Shown here: piece by piece, positions 1-8,297 of the stretch | How the letters are laid out: each line of letters begins with the position of its first letter | Numbering within the stretch: position 1 is the stretch's first letter | NCBI RefSeq assembly: GCF_002367995.1 | Contig: NZ_AP018207.1 | Span: forward strand, 6,212,646 to 6,276,645 | Reading direction: 5' to 3' | From: Calothrix brevissima NIES-22 | Lineage (GTDB): Bacteria > Cyanobacteriota > Cyanobacteriia > Cyanobacteriales > Nostocaceae | Length of the DNA: 64,000 nt | Program-made: the position numbers and the translations under genes | The notes under the pieces: model-generated | Database searches by the model: none | Seen by the model: the letters and a program-made list of their open reading frames with translations, nothing else | What the model was told of the DNA's origin: nothing

Positions 1-336
1 TGCATAAATGCAGGGGCTTTAATTAAAAATTGTGGATTTTGGATTTTAGATTTATTCCACGAATTAATTCGGGGGCTTGGAACCCGTTTAGATTCTTTAA
101 ATTTTGAATCTTCAATCCAAAATTTAAAATCTAAAATCTAAAATTCGGTCAAAGCTTTGCAAAAGCCAGTCACCAAGATGGATATAGCCCTTTTTTTACA
201 CCCCTTGACAAATGTGCAATGCTCTTAATAAAGGATGATATGAGCTCGACTATATAATCTGGGAATCCTGAAACATAGTAACCATTCACCTGGAGGATAT
301 CTGCTGATGCGTCATCGCGCATCCAGTTATTAACTT
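1..336. other. intergenic region upstream of the cyclase gene
   Basis: No gene is visible in these 336 bases. The segment is AT-rich and carries several copies, in both orientations, of a short motif of the type GATTTTAGATT / AATCTAAAATC (around 33-52 and 120-145), which fold back on each other. The start codon at 337 has no strong Shine-Dalgarno sequence in front of it. Promoter elements could not be assigned with confidence. Confidence 0.5.
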
Positions 337-2670
337 ATGTATAAACAAATGCCCCTACGAGTAATTTTTGTTGTCTCTACACTACTCCAGGTGATGACTG
401 CGGTAGGACTTACCGGATATTTCTCTTTTCGCAATGGACAAAGGGCTGTGAATGAAGTCGCCACCCAATTGCGGGATGAGGTGACTGCAAGAGTTAAGGA
501 TCAATTGCTGGTTTATATAGAAACGCCTCATTTAATTAATCGCCTCAATGCTAATGCGATTGAGTTGGGGGATTTAGATACACAAACGCCTGAGTATAAA
601 CAGAAGTATTTTTGGCAACAAATCCGGACTTTTTCGGTAATTACCTATAACTTTTATGGTAACGCTGATGGGGAATATTTAGGTGCTAGAAGGTTAGCCA
701 CTGGTGAGTTGCAGGTAATGCAACGCGATCGCAATACAGGACATAATCAGTATTTTGCTACCAATAACCAAGGAGATCGCACAAAACTGATCCAATCTCT
801 ACCTAATTTTGATGCCCGTCAACGTCCTTGGTACAAGGAAGCTGTAGCGGCGGGTAAACCAACTTGGAGTAAAATCTACCGCGATTTTAGTACGGGGGGA
901 TTGGCAATTACCGCCGCCCAACCTGTCTATGACAAGCAGGGGAAACTCAAGGGGGTACTGGGTAGCGAATTTATTTTCTACGAGGTGAACAAATTTCTGC
1001 AAAATTTGAAGATTGGTAAATCTGGTCAAACTTTTATTATGGAGCGATCCGGGTTGTTGGTGGCGACATCTACCCCAGATGCAAGTAACCGCCAGAGTAA
1101 GAATCCGCCCACACAAAGAATTAAAGCTTCTGAAAGTCGAAATTATCTGATTCAGCAGAGTGCGAAACATTTAGAACAGAAATTTGGCGATTTTTCGCAA
1201 ATTCACAATAGTCAACTCCTAGATTTTGAGATTCAGGGAGAACGTCAATTTCTCCAGGTGACACCATTAAAAGATAGTCGGGGATTGGATTGTTTAATTG
1301 CGGTGGTGATTCCCGAAGCGGATTTTATGGCGCGGATTCAGGAAAATACCAGACTCACGGTTATGTTGTGTCTGCTGTCGCTGATTATTGCAACGGTGGT
1401 GGGTTTGCAAACATCTTTGTGGATTGTTAAGCCAATTCAGCGCTTAAATCATGCAGCTAGAGATTTGGCTGATGGAAATTGGGAACAACAGTTAGTAATT
1501 GAAGGTTCTTATGAAATTGGTGAACTGGCGGAATCTTTCACCAGCATGGCGCAACAGTTAAAAGAATTGTTTGCTACTTTAGAAGAAAAAGTACGCGATC
1601 GCACTCAAGCATTAGCCAAGACAAATCAAGAACTGAAAAACCGCAATGCATTGATTCGTCAAATCTTTGGGCGCTACCTCAGTGATGAAATTGTCAACAA
1701 TTTGCTAGAAACTCCCCAAGGGCTAGAGTTAGGCGGTACGCGCAAAAAAATTACCATCCTCATTTCCGATTTACGTGGTTTTACGGCGACAGCCGAACGA
1801 CTATCGCCAGAGGAAGTAATTAAGATTCTCAACTTTTACCTAGAATATATGGCAGATGTGATTACCCATTATGAAGGAACCATTGATGAATTCATGGGTG
1901 ATGGGATTCTCACATTATTTGGTGCGCCTACCATGAGAGAAAATGATACCGAAAGAGCGATCGCCTGTGCAATCGCCATGCAACAAGCCATGATTCCCGT
2001 CAATCAACAAATGCAACTATGGGGTTTCCCTCCCTTAGAAATGGGAATTGGGATTCATACAGGTGAGGTTGTCGTTGGTAATATTGGCTCAGTCAAACGG
2101 ACAAAATATGGTGTGGTGGGAAATCATATTAACCTCGCCTACCGCATTGAAGCTTGTAGCGTCGGCGGACAAATTATAATTTCTGAGGATGTGTTAGGAG
2201 AAGTACGGGAGATTGTCAAAGTAGATGGTAAGCAACAGGTACAGATGAAAGGAGTCAAAGATCCCATTAATCTGTATGAAATTAGCGGGATTGGGGGAGA
2301 GCATAACTTATATCTCACCAAGTCTACAGAAGAATTCCACGAATTGCCTGAGCCGATTTTACTCCAGTACGTCACCTTAGAAAGCAAGCATGTAGGCGAT
2401 CGCTTGTATGCGGGAGAAATTATTCAACTTTCCCATCGAGAAGCTTTGATTAAATACAACAGCGATGGGGGAGAATTACCGCCACCTTTGACAAATTTGA
2501 AGTTAATTTTGCTGGATAAGGATGTGTCGCCAGGGGTAGGGGAAGATTTTTATGCCAAGGTGTTAGAAAAACCTGCACCGGAGAATAGTTTTTATATTCA
2601 CTTTACATCCTTGCCGCCATCTGTGCGGGCAATGTTGGATCGGTTTTATGATGTTCCTTGTTTGGATTAA
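337..2670 (+). CDS. membrane class III nucleotide cyclase (Cache-HAMP-cyclase), probably guanylate cyclase
   Basis: The 777-residue protein has an N-terminal membrane helix (about 8-28), an extracytoplasmic double-Cache-like sensor (about 35-340), a second helix (about 343-367), a HAMP segment (about 368-420), a short coiled coil and a class III cyclase domain (about 450-640). Metal-binding aspartates are D478 (SDLRGF) and D522 (GDG); N599 and R603 match the catalytic Asn/Arg pair. The base-reading positions are E518 (EFMGD) and G592 (KYGVVGN), not the Lys/Asp or Lys/Thr of adenylate cyclases. From memory, Synechocystis Cya2, a guanylate cyclase, has the same Glu/Gly pair. The last 130 residues follow the cyclase domain and look vaguely PilZ-like. 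Family and topology are sure; GTP preference is inferred. Confidence 0.9.
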   Translation: MYKQMPLRVIFVVSTLLQVMTAVGLTGYFSFRNGQRAVNEVATQLRDEVTARVKDQLLVYIETPHLINRLNANAIELGDLDTQTPEYKQKYFWQQIRTFSVITYNFYGNADGEYLGARRLATGELQVMQRDRNTGHNQYFATNNQGDRTKLIQSLPNFDARQRPWYKEAVAAGKPTWSKIYRDFSTGGLAITAAQPVYDKQGKLKGVLGSEFIFYEVNKFLQNLKIGKSGQTFIMERSGLLVATSTPDASNRQSKNPPTQRIKASESRNYLIQQSAKHLEQKFGDFSQIHNSQLLDFEIQGERQFLQVTPLKDSRGLDCLIAVVIPEADFMARIQENTRLTVMLCLLSLIIATVVGLQTSLWIVKPIQRLNHAARDLADGNWEQQLVIEGSYEIGELAESFTSMAQQLKELFATLEEKVRDRTQALAKTNQELKNRNALIRQIFGRYLSDEIVNNLLETPQGLELGGTRKKITILISDLRGFTATAERLSPEEVIKILNFYLEYMADVITHYEGTIDEFMGDGILTLFGAPTMRENDTERAIACAIAMQQAMIPVNQQMQLWGFPPLEMGIGIHTGEVVVGNIGSVKRTKYGVVGNHINLAYRIEACSVGGQIIISEDVLGEVREIVKVDGKQQVQMKGVKDPINLYEISGIGGEHNLYLTKSTEEFHELPEPILLQYVTLESKHVGDRLYAGEIIQLSHREALIKYNSDGGELPPPLTNLKLILLDKDVSPGVGEDFYAKVLEKPAPENSFYIHFTSLPPSVRAMLDRFYDVPCLD

Positions 2671-2715
2671 TTTTGTTGACAGTGGATGGTTGATTGTTGC
2701 CATTTCTGAGTTGCT

Positions 2716-2748
2716 AGATCCCCGACTTCTTCAAGAAGTCGGGGATCT
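2716..2748. repeat. 33-nt near-perfect palindrome (hairpin)
   Basis: Sixteen bases (2716-2731) pair perfectly with 2733-2748 around a single central base, core CCCCGACTTCTT. It lies 46 bases after the cyclase stop codon. No T-run follows on the plus strand, so it is more likely a dispersed palindromic repeat or an mRNA-end stabiliser than a classical terminator. Confidence 0.75.
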
Positions 2749-2773
2749 GAACACCATCAAAACAAAGTAATCG

Positions 2774-3067
2774 CTGAATTTCTCACAGAAAAAGCGGGTA
2801 AACGAGTATCAAAGACTGATTAACGAGTATCAAAGACTGGTTAACGAGTATCAAAGACTGGTTAACGAGTATCAAAGACTGGTTAATGAGTATCAAAGAC
2901 TGGTAAACGAGTATCAAAGACTGATTAACGAGTATCAAAGACTGGTTAACGAGTATCAAAGACTGATTAATGAGTATCAAAGACTGGTTAACGAGTATCA
3001 AAGACTGATTAACGAGCTTCCGAGCCTCATTAATCAGTATCAAAGACTGGTGGATAAGTTAGCTTAA
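2774..3067 (+). CDS. possible small heptad-repeat protein encoded by a 21-bp tandem array
   Basis: I do not recognise this gene. One plus-strand frame stays open from a TAA at 2768-2770 to a TAA at 3065-3067 and translates as repeated heptads NEYQRLV / NEYQRLI, then a diverged unit and a tail ending VDKLA. The heptad has hydrophobic residues at fixed positions (Y, L, V/I) and E, Q, R, N elsewhere, which suits a long amphipathic coiled coil. There is no ATG; CTG at 2774 is the only plausible start and no ribosome binding site is clear. A minus-strand frame across the same DNA is also open, as expected for a 21-bp period. It may be a non-coding minisatellite that happens to be open. Confidence 0.3.
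   Translation: MNFSQKKRVNEYQRLINEYQRLVNEYQRLVNEYQRLVNEYQRLVNEYQRLINEYQRLVNEYQRLINEYQRLVNEYQRLINELPSLINQYQRLVDKLA
2801..3052. repeat. 21-bp tandem repeat, 12 units
   Basis: Ten near-identical units of the form AACGAGTATCAAAGACTGGTT (written as AACGAGTATC + AAAGACTGGTT) run from 2801 to 3010. A diverged unit (3011-3031) and a partly restored unit (3032-3052) follow. Differences among the ten are mostly single transitions (GGTT/GATT, AACG/AATG). The unit length is a multiple of three, so several frames stay open. Confidence 0.95.
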
Positions 3068-3109
3068 CGCAAAATTGGCGATCGCACCCAGCACAATTGA
3101 GAGATGTAG

Positions 3110-3245
3110 GTGTAATACCTTGTAGATGTTGGGTTTCACTACCTTTCGGGAAGCCGCTCCGCGTCTACGTTCTACCCAACCTACATTTATTCTTAACTTC
3201 GCTCCATGCGCAATGACAAATGACAAATGACAAATGACGAATTAT
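3110..3245. repeat. dispersed repeat fragments and GACAAAT heptamers
   Basis: An inverted-repeat element is recognisable by GTTGGGT (about 3129) and ACCCAACCTACA (about 3174-3185) around a core with TTTCGGGAAGCCGCTCC, a type common between genes in Nostoc. It is followed by a short run of GACAAAT heptamers (about 3213-3238) reaching the 3' end of the next, minus-strand gene. No coding sequence is seen. Confidence 0.6.
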
Positions 3246-6200
3246 CTACAGTCCATTACCAATTAAAATAAATGGTGCCCAATAATAAGGATGGGAATAA
3301 TTCGTCAAATTTCTCCCTGGTTTTGTCGATGTACCTGGTAATGGTTCCACATTAATCGCACCCCTATCACCACTTGAAATTGCACTATTATTACCACGTA
3401 ACAAACTCAATTGTGCTTCACGTAAAGCTTGGGCTTTTGTTGGTTGATTATCTTTAGCTAAATTTGCATAAAATTGCTGCATCAACAAACTAGTACTAGC
3501 ATCATCTACCAACCATAAAGAAGCCATCACCGCCTTAGCGCGACGGTTGAGAAAATAAAAGCTAACTCCAGGAATTTCTAGCCCATCTTTTGCAGTTTCT
3601 CCCAGCGCAGTCTCACAAGCTGAAAGTACCACTAAATGTACATCGCTTAAATCTTCTAAATTATCAATTTTGGGAATTGGTAATTTTTCCCCTGTTCCTA
3701 ATACCAAATAAGAATCATCTTGTCTTCCAGGAACAAATACGCCATGAGTTGCAATGTGCAAAATATTATATCCCTTGAGATTATCTCGCAAAGTCCGATA
3801 ATCAAATTCCTTATTTAAGTATTCCTTCCCCGGATAAATTCCATTTTTATCACCGGGTTTTTGGCGAATAATGGCGTCTAATTCGGCGGGGACATTAGGT
3901 AAAGCATTAAACCCTGGTACGGCGTTAGATAAACCCAAACCTAAAACTTTAGTATTTGTAGTTCCTGAAGGTAGACGCGATTCTGTATCTGTTAACCCCG
4001 CAGATAACACTGTAGAAATATTATAATTTTCAATCAGGTATTGTTGACCGTCATATAAAGCACCTATAGGAATATAACGTGCAGCCCGATCTAAAGAAAA
4101 TACCAGATTTTGAATTTTATTCGCTTTTAATTCTGGTTCTACTGGTTTAATTAACCAATCGTAAAGTTGTTTTCCTGTGGCTTTTACTTCCTGGATATTA
4201 GAACTGGGATTTTGTAACAATCTGCGGAATTTATTCACTGTTTCGCGAATTTTCGGTTCGCCTACAGGAACTTCTACACTTTTGACTACACCCCCTTTAG
4301 ATACCCACAATACCCAGGTTTTATCCTCAACTACAAAAACATTAATTAAAACTGTCCCTGCTTGGGATTCGACTATTTTCTTACCCACACTGCGTAAGTC
4401 TTGGGTATCTAAATTACCTCTGTCTTTAGCAAGGCGATCGCGGACATTTTTCTCTAGGTTTTGAATCCTTTGATTAAATTCGGAAATCAAAGCATCTCGT
4501 TCATCAGCTAATTTCGTTTTCTCCGCACAATTGGTTTTTTGACATTCATCAAACTTTTGTCCAAAAGCAATCAAACTACCATAATTTTTAATAATTTTTG
4601 CTTCTGTAGGAGTTTGGGCAATTGGCTTAGTAGTAGCGCTAGGTTGACGATTAGTAAATTCGCTTAATTCTTGTACCTTTAATAATTCTAACACTTGGCT
4701 AGCTTCTAAACTCCGACCTTGAGACAGTAATAAATTGGCATATTCTCGATAGATATCCGCAATGCTAGTTCTATCAGCATCCTGAATTGCTTGCAGCAGC
4801 GATGATTGTAATTCTCGTGATAAACCGCGATTTTTTTCGCGTACCTTTTCGATATCGTTAATTGCTTTTTGATAATAAGTTATCGCCGTAGTTGGTTGAT
4901 TTAATTCGCGATAAGTTCGTGCTAAACCTGCATATAACACAGCCCGACTACCAGAATAATTGAATTTATCGGCAATCGTCGCAGCTTGATTATAAACATC
5001 AATGGCTTGTGGATATTGTTTAGCTCGTCGATAAAATCCCCCTAAAAATACTAAAATCTGCGCTTCTGTTTTAGTCTCTTTTGTCTCCCTAGCTATTTTT
5101 AAGCTTTTTTGTGCGTAATCAATAGCTTTTTGATTATCATTTAAACCGCCATAGCCTATACCTAAAAATAGGTTATTAAACATCAAAAGCTGTTGTTGAT
5201 AATAGGGTACATTAATTTTTGGGACTAAATTTAAACCTGCTTGAGCCGAATCAATAGTTTTTTGATAATCACCTTGAACAAAGTGATTAAAACTCAAAAA
5301 TAACCAAGATATTGCTTCAAATACAGGCACGTTTTTGAGTTTTCTCGCTGTGGCTAATGCTTCTTGAGCTAATTGATTAGATTTTTGATAATCTCCTAAA
5401 TTGATATAAGTACTAGCCAATGTCCATAAAGGTTGAGCTATTGCAGATGGTTCTTGACTTTTCTTAGCTACTTCTAAACTTGCAGAAGCAAATTCAATAG
5501 TTTTTTGATATTCTTCTAAATCGCTATAAATATCCGCAATTTTATCTAAAGCTTCAGCTTCAATTTCTAGCTTCTTAATTTGCTTGGCAATTTTTAAACC
5601 TTGTTGAGCTAAGGCTAAACTTTTTTGATGTTCCGCATCAGATACTGCTAAAGAGTTAGAAGCACTAGCAAGAGTTAATAAAACATTTGCTTCAGCTTCA
5701 AGATTCTTTACTTCCCTGGCAAGTAATAATGCTTCCTGACCAAAAGAGATAGCTTTATTATATTCTCCAGAAAGGTCGTATGCTTTACTAATTAAAAATG
5801 TACTAATTAATTGGAAATTCTTCTTCAGAATAGTAGGAGATTGACTTTGTTGATTTTCCTGAGATACATCAGCAAAAACTTGCCAATCATTATCTTTAAG
5901 TTGTTGGGAAATCTCTCTTAATTGCTGCCCTACTTCAATAATTTTGGGATAGTCAGTAATCGCATCATAGGATTTTAAAAGTTCTGACATGACTAAAATC
6001 TGAAAAACTGTCTGAATTAACTCTGGGGAAATACCATTTAATTTTTTGCTTGACAAACTCAACAACAGTTCCACATCTTCTGACTTTAGTTTGATTTTTT
6101 GAAAAACTGCTAGTGCTTGCTGTCCAGATTCAATAGCTTTCGGGTAATCTTTTTGCTGATTGTAGGTTGATAACTGATTAAATAAACTGAAGCCTAATAA

Positions 6201-6821
6201 ATATTTAGATAATTCGGGAAAGGTAGTAAAAATCTGCTGTGTATAAACATCAACTGTTTTACTATCCCCTTTAGCCGTATAAGCTTCAACTAACTGAGCT
6301 AAAGTCTTAAATTGCACCTCACGGTTTTTAGTTTCTTGCGAAATTTGTAAACTCTGTTGTAAGAAACCCAATGCTTTATCGGGTTGCTTGATGGCGTTAT
6401 AAACAATCCCTAAATTCAGCAGATTTTCAGCCTCTAAATTTCTATTTTTAATTTCCCGCGCAATTACCAAACTCTGCTGATATAATTCAATAGCTTTAGC
6501 ATTATTTTTCTTATTAGAATAAACAGTTGCTAAATTTTGTAGGGTTTCTCCTTCTCCCTCACGGTTTTTAATTTGTTGATAAATGTTTAATGCTTGTTCT
6601 AAAGACTTGATTGCAGCATCGAACTGATTAGCCTTTAATTGAGTAATTCCTTGCTGTAATAATTTATCGGCTTGGGTTTGACGGTTTTGATTAGTTTGGG
6701 TACTTGGCTTTTGGGCTAAAGTATCCTGAGACACAAAGCGGTTACTTGCTGCTGATGCGATGGGACAAGTTAAAGAAAGTATTAAAGTAAACAGAGTGAG
6801 GGACTGAAAATGGTAAGACAT
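3246..6821 (-). CDS. exported TPR-CHAT protease (caspase-like)
   Basis: I chose the ATG at 6821, which gives 1191 residues. It is preceded by GAGGAA at good spacing and starts a clean signal peptide ending in PIASAASN; an ATG 14 codons upstream is possible. After the signal peptide come many tetratricopeptide repeats (about 60-700), a coiled-coil segment rich in Glu and Lys (about 700-830), and a C-terminal CHAT domain (about 870-1190). The CHAT catalytic pair is visible: His1026 in HIATHG and Cys1069 in LSACETALG. CHAT domains are cysteine peptidases of the caspase/separase clan. TPRs usually bind partner proteins. Export suggests action in the periplasm or outside. The substrate is unknown. 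Confidence 0.88.
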   Translation of the reverse strand: MSYHFQSLTLFTLILSLTCPIASAASNRFVSQDTLAQKPSTQTNQNRQTQADKLLQQGITQLKANQFDAAIKSLEQALNIYQQIKNREGEGETLQNLATVYSNKKNNAKAIELYQQSLVIAREIKNRNLEAENLLNLGIVYNAIKQPDKALGFLQQSLQISQETKNREVQFKTLAQLVEAYTAKGDSKTVDVYTQQIFTTFPELSKYLLGFSLFNQLSTYNQQKDYPKAIESGQQALAVFQKIKLKSEDVELLLSLSSKKLNGISPELIQTVFQILVMSELLKSYDAITDYPKIIEVGQQLREISQQLKDNDWQVFADVSQENQQSQSPTILKKNFQLISTFLISKAYDLSGEYNKAISFGQEALLLAREVKNLEAEANVLLTLASASNSLAVSDAEHQKSLALAQQGLKIAKQIKKLEIEAEALDKIADIYSDLEEYQKTIEFASASLEVAKKSQEPSAIAQPLWTLASTYINLGDYQKSNQLAQEALATARKLKNVPVFEAISWLFLSFNHFVQGDYQKTIDSAQAGLNLVPKINVPYYQQQLLMFNNLFLGIGYGGLNDNQKAIDYAQKSLKIARETKETKTEAQILVFLGGFYRRAKQYPQAIDVYNQAATIADKFNYSGSRAVLYAGLARTYRELNQPTTAITYYQKAINDIEKVREKNRGLSRELQSSLLQAIQDADRTSIADIYREYANLLLSQGRSLEASQVLELLKVQELSEFTNRQPSATTKPIAQTPTEAKIIKNYGSLIAFGQKFDECQKTNCAEKTKLADERDALISEFNQRIQNLEKNVRDRLAKDRGNLDTQDLRSVGKKIVESQAGTVLINVFVVEDKTWVLWVSKGGVVKSVEVPVGEPKIRETVNKFRRLLQNPSSNIQEVKATGKQLYDWLIKPVEPELKANKIQNLVFSLDRAARYIPIGALYDGQQYLIENYNISTVLSAGLTDTESRLPSGTTNTKVLGLGLSNAVPGFNALPNVPAELDAIIRQKPGDKNGIYPGKEYLNKEFDYRTLRDNLKGYNILHIATHGVFVPGRQDDSYLVLGTGEKLPIPKIDNLEDLSDVHLVVLSACETALGETAKDGLEIPGVSFYFLNRRAKAVMASLWLVDDASTSLLMQQFYANLAKDNQPTKAQALREAQLSLLRGNNSAISSGDRGAINVEPLPGTSTKPGRNLTNYSHPYYWAPFILIGNGL

Positions 6822-6980
6822 AACATTCCTCAAATAATAGTTAGTAGCGATCGCATAATTCAATCATCTATATCTCCCATACCGGGAGAACATATGCAAA
6901 ACTTTCCACGTCCCAGAATCTAGTGATGATTCAAAGACTGTGATATCAGTGCTATAGGGAAATATTTGGGGATGTGAGGA

Positions 6981-7577
6981 ATGTCAAATTTTATCAAGCG
7001 GAGATTGGGTAGTAAAGGAAAACGCGATACCTACGGCGGGCTACGCCTAAGCCACAGCAAAAAATTAAACCGCCAGCCTTTAGGTTTACTATTGGTAGTA
7101 TTGGCATGGAGTTTAGCAATGGGTTGGCTGTTATCCCTAGCTAGCAACGTCCAAGGTGCTACCCCTAATGCTACTGAAATTGGCACCGTTGACGTAGTAC
7201 CCGCACAATATCAGCTGGGTCAACAATTATATATAGAAAACTGCTCAACTTGTCACATCGCCTTACCACCAGCCGTATTACCTAGCCAAACCTGGAAAAA
7301 TCTTTTAGAAGACTCCCAACACTACGGCGCACAACTACAGCCTTTAATCGATCCGCCGCGCATTTTAATCTGGAGGTATTTGCAAACCTTCTCTCGTCCC
7401 CAACGCAAAGACGAAGAAACACCTTATCGCGTCAAAGATTCCCGTTACTTTAAAGCCTTACATCCCAAAGTCAAATTACCCCAACCAGTACAAATCAGTA
7501 GCTGTGTCAGCTGTCACCCCAGCGCCACCGACTATAATTTCCGTCGCCTGAGTCCGGAGATAGAGAATTCGCCGTAA
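6981..7577 (+). CDS. membrane-anchored di-heme cytochrome c
   Basis: This 198-residue protein has one N-terminal membrane helix or uncleaved signal (about 33-58, rich in Leu, Val and Ala) and two heme c attachment motifs, CSTCH at 88-92 and CVSCH at 175-179. It resembles the small cyanobacterial dihaem cytochrome c family. It should sit on the lumenal or periplasmic side and pass electrons, but its partners are not known. GAGGA lies directly against the ATG, an unusually short spacing. Codons 14-24 (DTYGGLRLSH) are read through a dispersed repeat of the CTACGGCGGGCTACGCC type, so the cytoplasmic N-terminus may be recently extended. Confidence 0.8.
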   Translation: MSNFIKRRLGSKGKRDTYGGLRLSHSKKLNRQPLGLLLVVLAWSLAMGWLLSLASNVQGATPNATEIGTVDVVPAQYQLGQQLYIENCSTCHIALPPAVLPSQTWKNLLEDSQHYGAQLQPLIDPPRILIWRYLQTFSRPQRKDEETPYRVKDSRYFKALHPKVKLPQPVQISSCVSCHPSATDYNFRRLSPEIENSP

Positions 7578-7615
7578 GGGGACAAGGGGGACAAGGGGGA
7601 CAAGGGGGACAAGGA
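7578..7615. repeat. 9-bp tandem repeat GGGGGACAA
   Basis: About four copies of a nonamer GGGGACAAG follow directly on the stop codon of the cytochrome gene. The complementary form (TGTCTCCCT) recurs near 30200 and 35325. It is a simple sequence repeat and no function is visible. Confidence 0.85.
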
Positions 7616-7715
7616 GGATAATTGTAGAGACGTGATTAATCGCGTCTCTGCCCAATGCCCAATGCCCCATGCCCAATGAGTGTTAGGATCTGCAACAAAA
7701 TCAGGTAGATGGCAG

Positions 7716-7973
7716 ATGAAAGCGATTGAAGTAACTGGAAAAATTGACGCTCAGGGAAACCTCATTTTAGATCAGCCAATTCAAGGAACAACTTACCCCC
7801 ATCAAGTCAGAGTGATTGTACTAGTTCCAGAACCAGCAGAAGCAGAAGAGTTAGATCCTGACGATACACCAGTTGAGGAAATTAAAGCCAGCCTGAGGAG
7901 AGCCTTACAACAAGCGAAAATGGGACAAACTCTGCCAATTAGCGAGCTATGGGAAGGTATTGATGCAGAGTGA
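7716..7973 (+). CDS. RelN-like antitoxin, apparently without its toxin
   Basis: I took the ATG at 7716 (85 residues, beginning MKAIEVTGKID) and not the GTG at 7680. The N-terminal half (GNLILDQPI ... VRVIVLVPE) has the beta-rich pattern of small cyanobacterial antitoxins of the RelN type. The C-terminal half is acidic and helical and ends ISELWEGID, as in that family. In RelN systems the toxin gene follows directly; here a heptamer array starts within two bases of the stop and no RelE-like frame exists before secA. Assignment comes from remembered family features, so it could be another short AbrB-like or unrelated conserved protein. Confidence 0.55.
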   Translation: MKAIEVTGKIDAQGNLILDQPIQGTTYPHQVRVIVLVPEPAEAEELDPDDTPVEEIKASLRRALQQAKMGQTLPISELWEGIDAE

Positions 7974-7974
7974 T

Positions 7975-8030
7975 GACAACTGACAACTGACAACTGACAA
8001 CTGACAACTGACAACTGACAACTGACAACT
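7975..8030. repeat. STRR heptamer array GACAACT, 8 units
   Basis: Eight exact copies of the heptamer GACAACT follow the stop codon of the antitoxin-like gene. The rest of the gap to 8297 shows no gene; it contains a GC-rich stretch near 8055-8090 and an AT-rich leader before secA. Confidence 0.95.
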
Positions 8031-8297
8031 GACCAATGGGTAAAATCGCTACCTGAGCATGGCGGGCGTTCTCTGCCCCAGCAGGGGGTGAAATGATACT
8101 ATTAATAGAGTTCAAATATAAGATATGAAAATAAAACCAATCATTTAGTAAACTGGTTGGCCAGCCTTTTTGCTGTTTGTGAGTTAATTCTCATTTTATA
8201 CCCATCAACAACCAACAGGGCTGGGTTGGGTTAAATTCTTATAATCTATGCCAAAACTTTAATTCCCATCCTCCTTTATTTAGTGCCATAACCTGCC

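Noticed and set aside
2783-3043. Minus-strand 86-residue frame rich in VNQSLIL repeats
   Set aside because: It is the complement of the 21-bp array; any repeat whose length is a multiple of three opens several frames. The plus-strand heptad frame has more protein-like composition.
2801-3052. Possible CRISPR array
   Set aside because: Units are directly contiguous with no unique spacers, and no cas genes are nearby. The same holds for all heptamer arrays.
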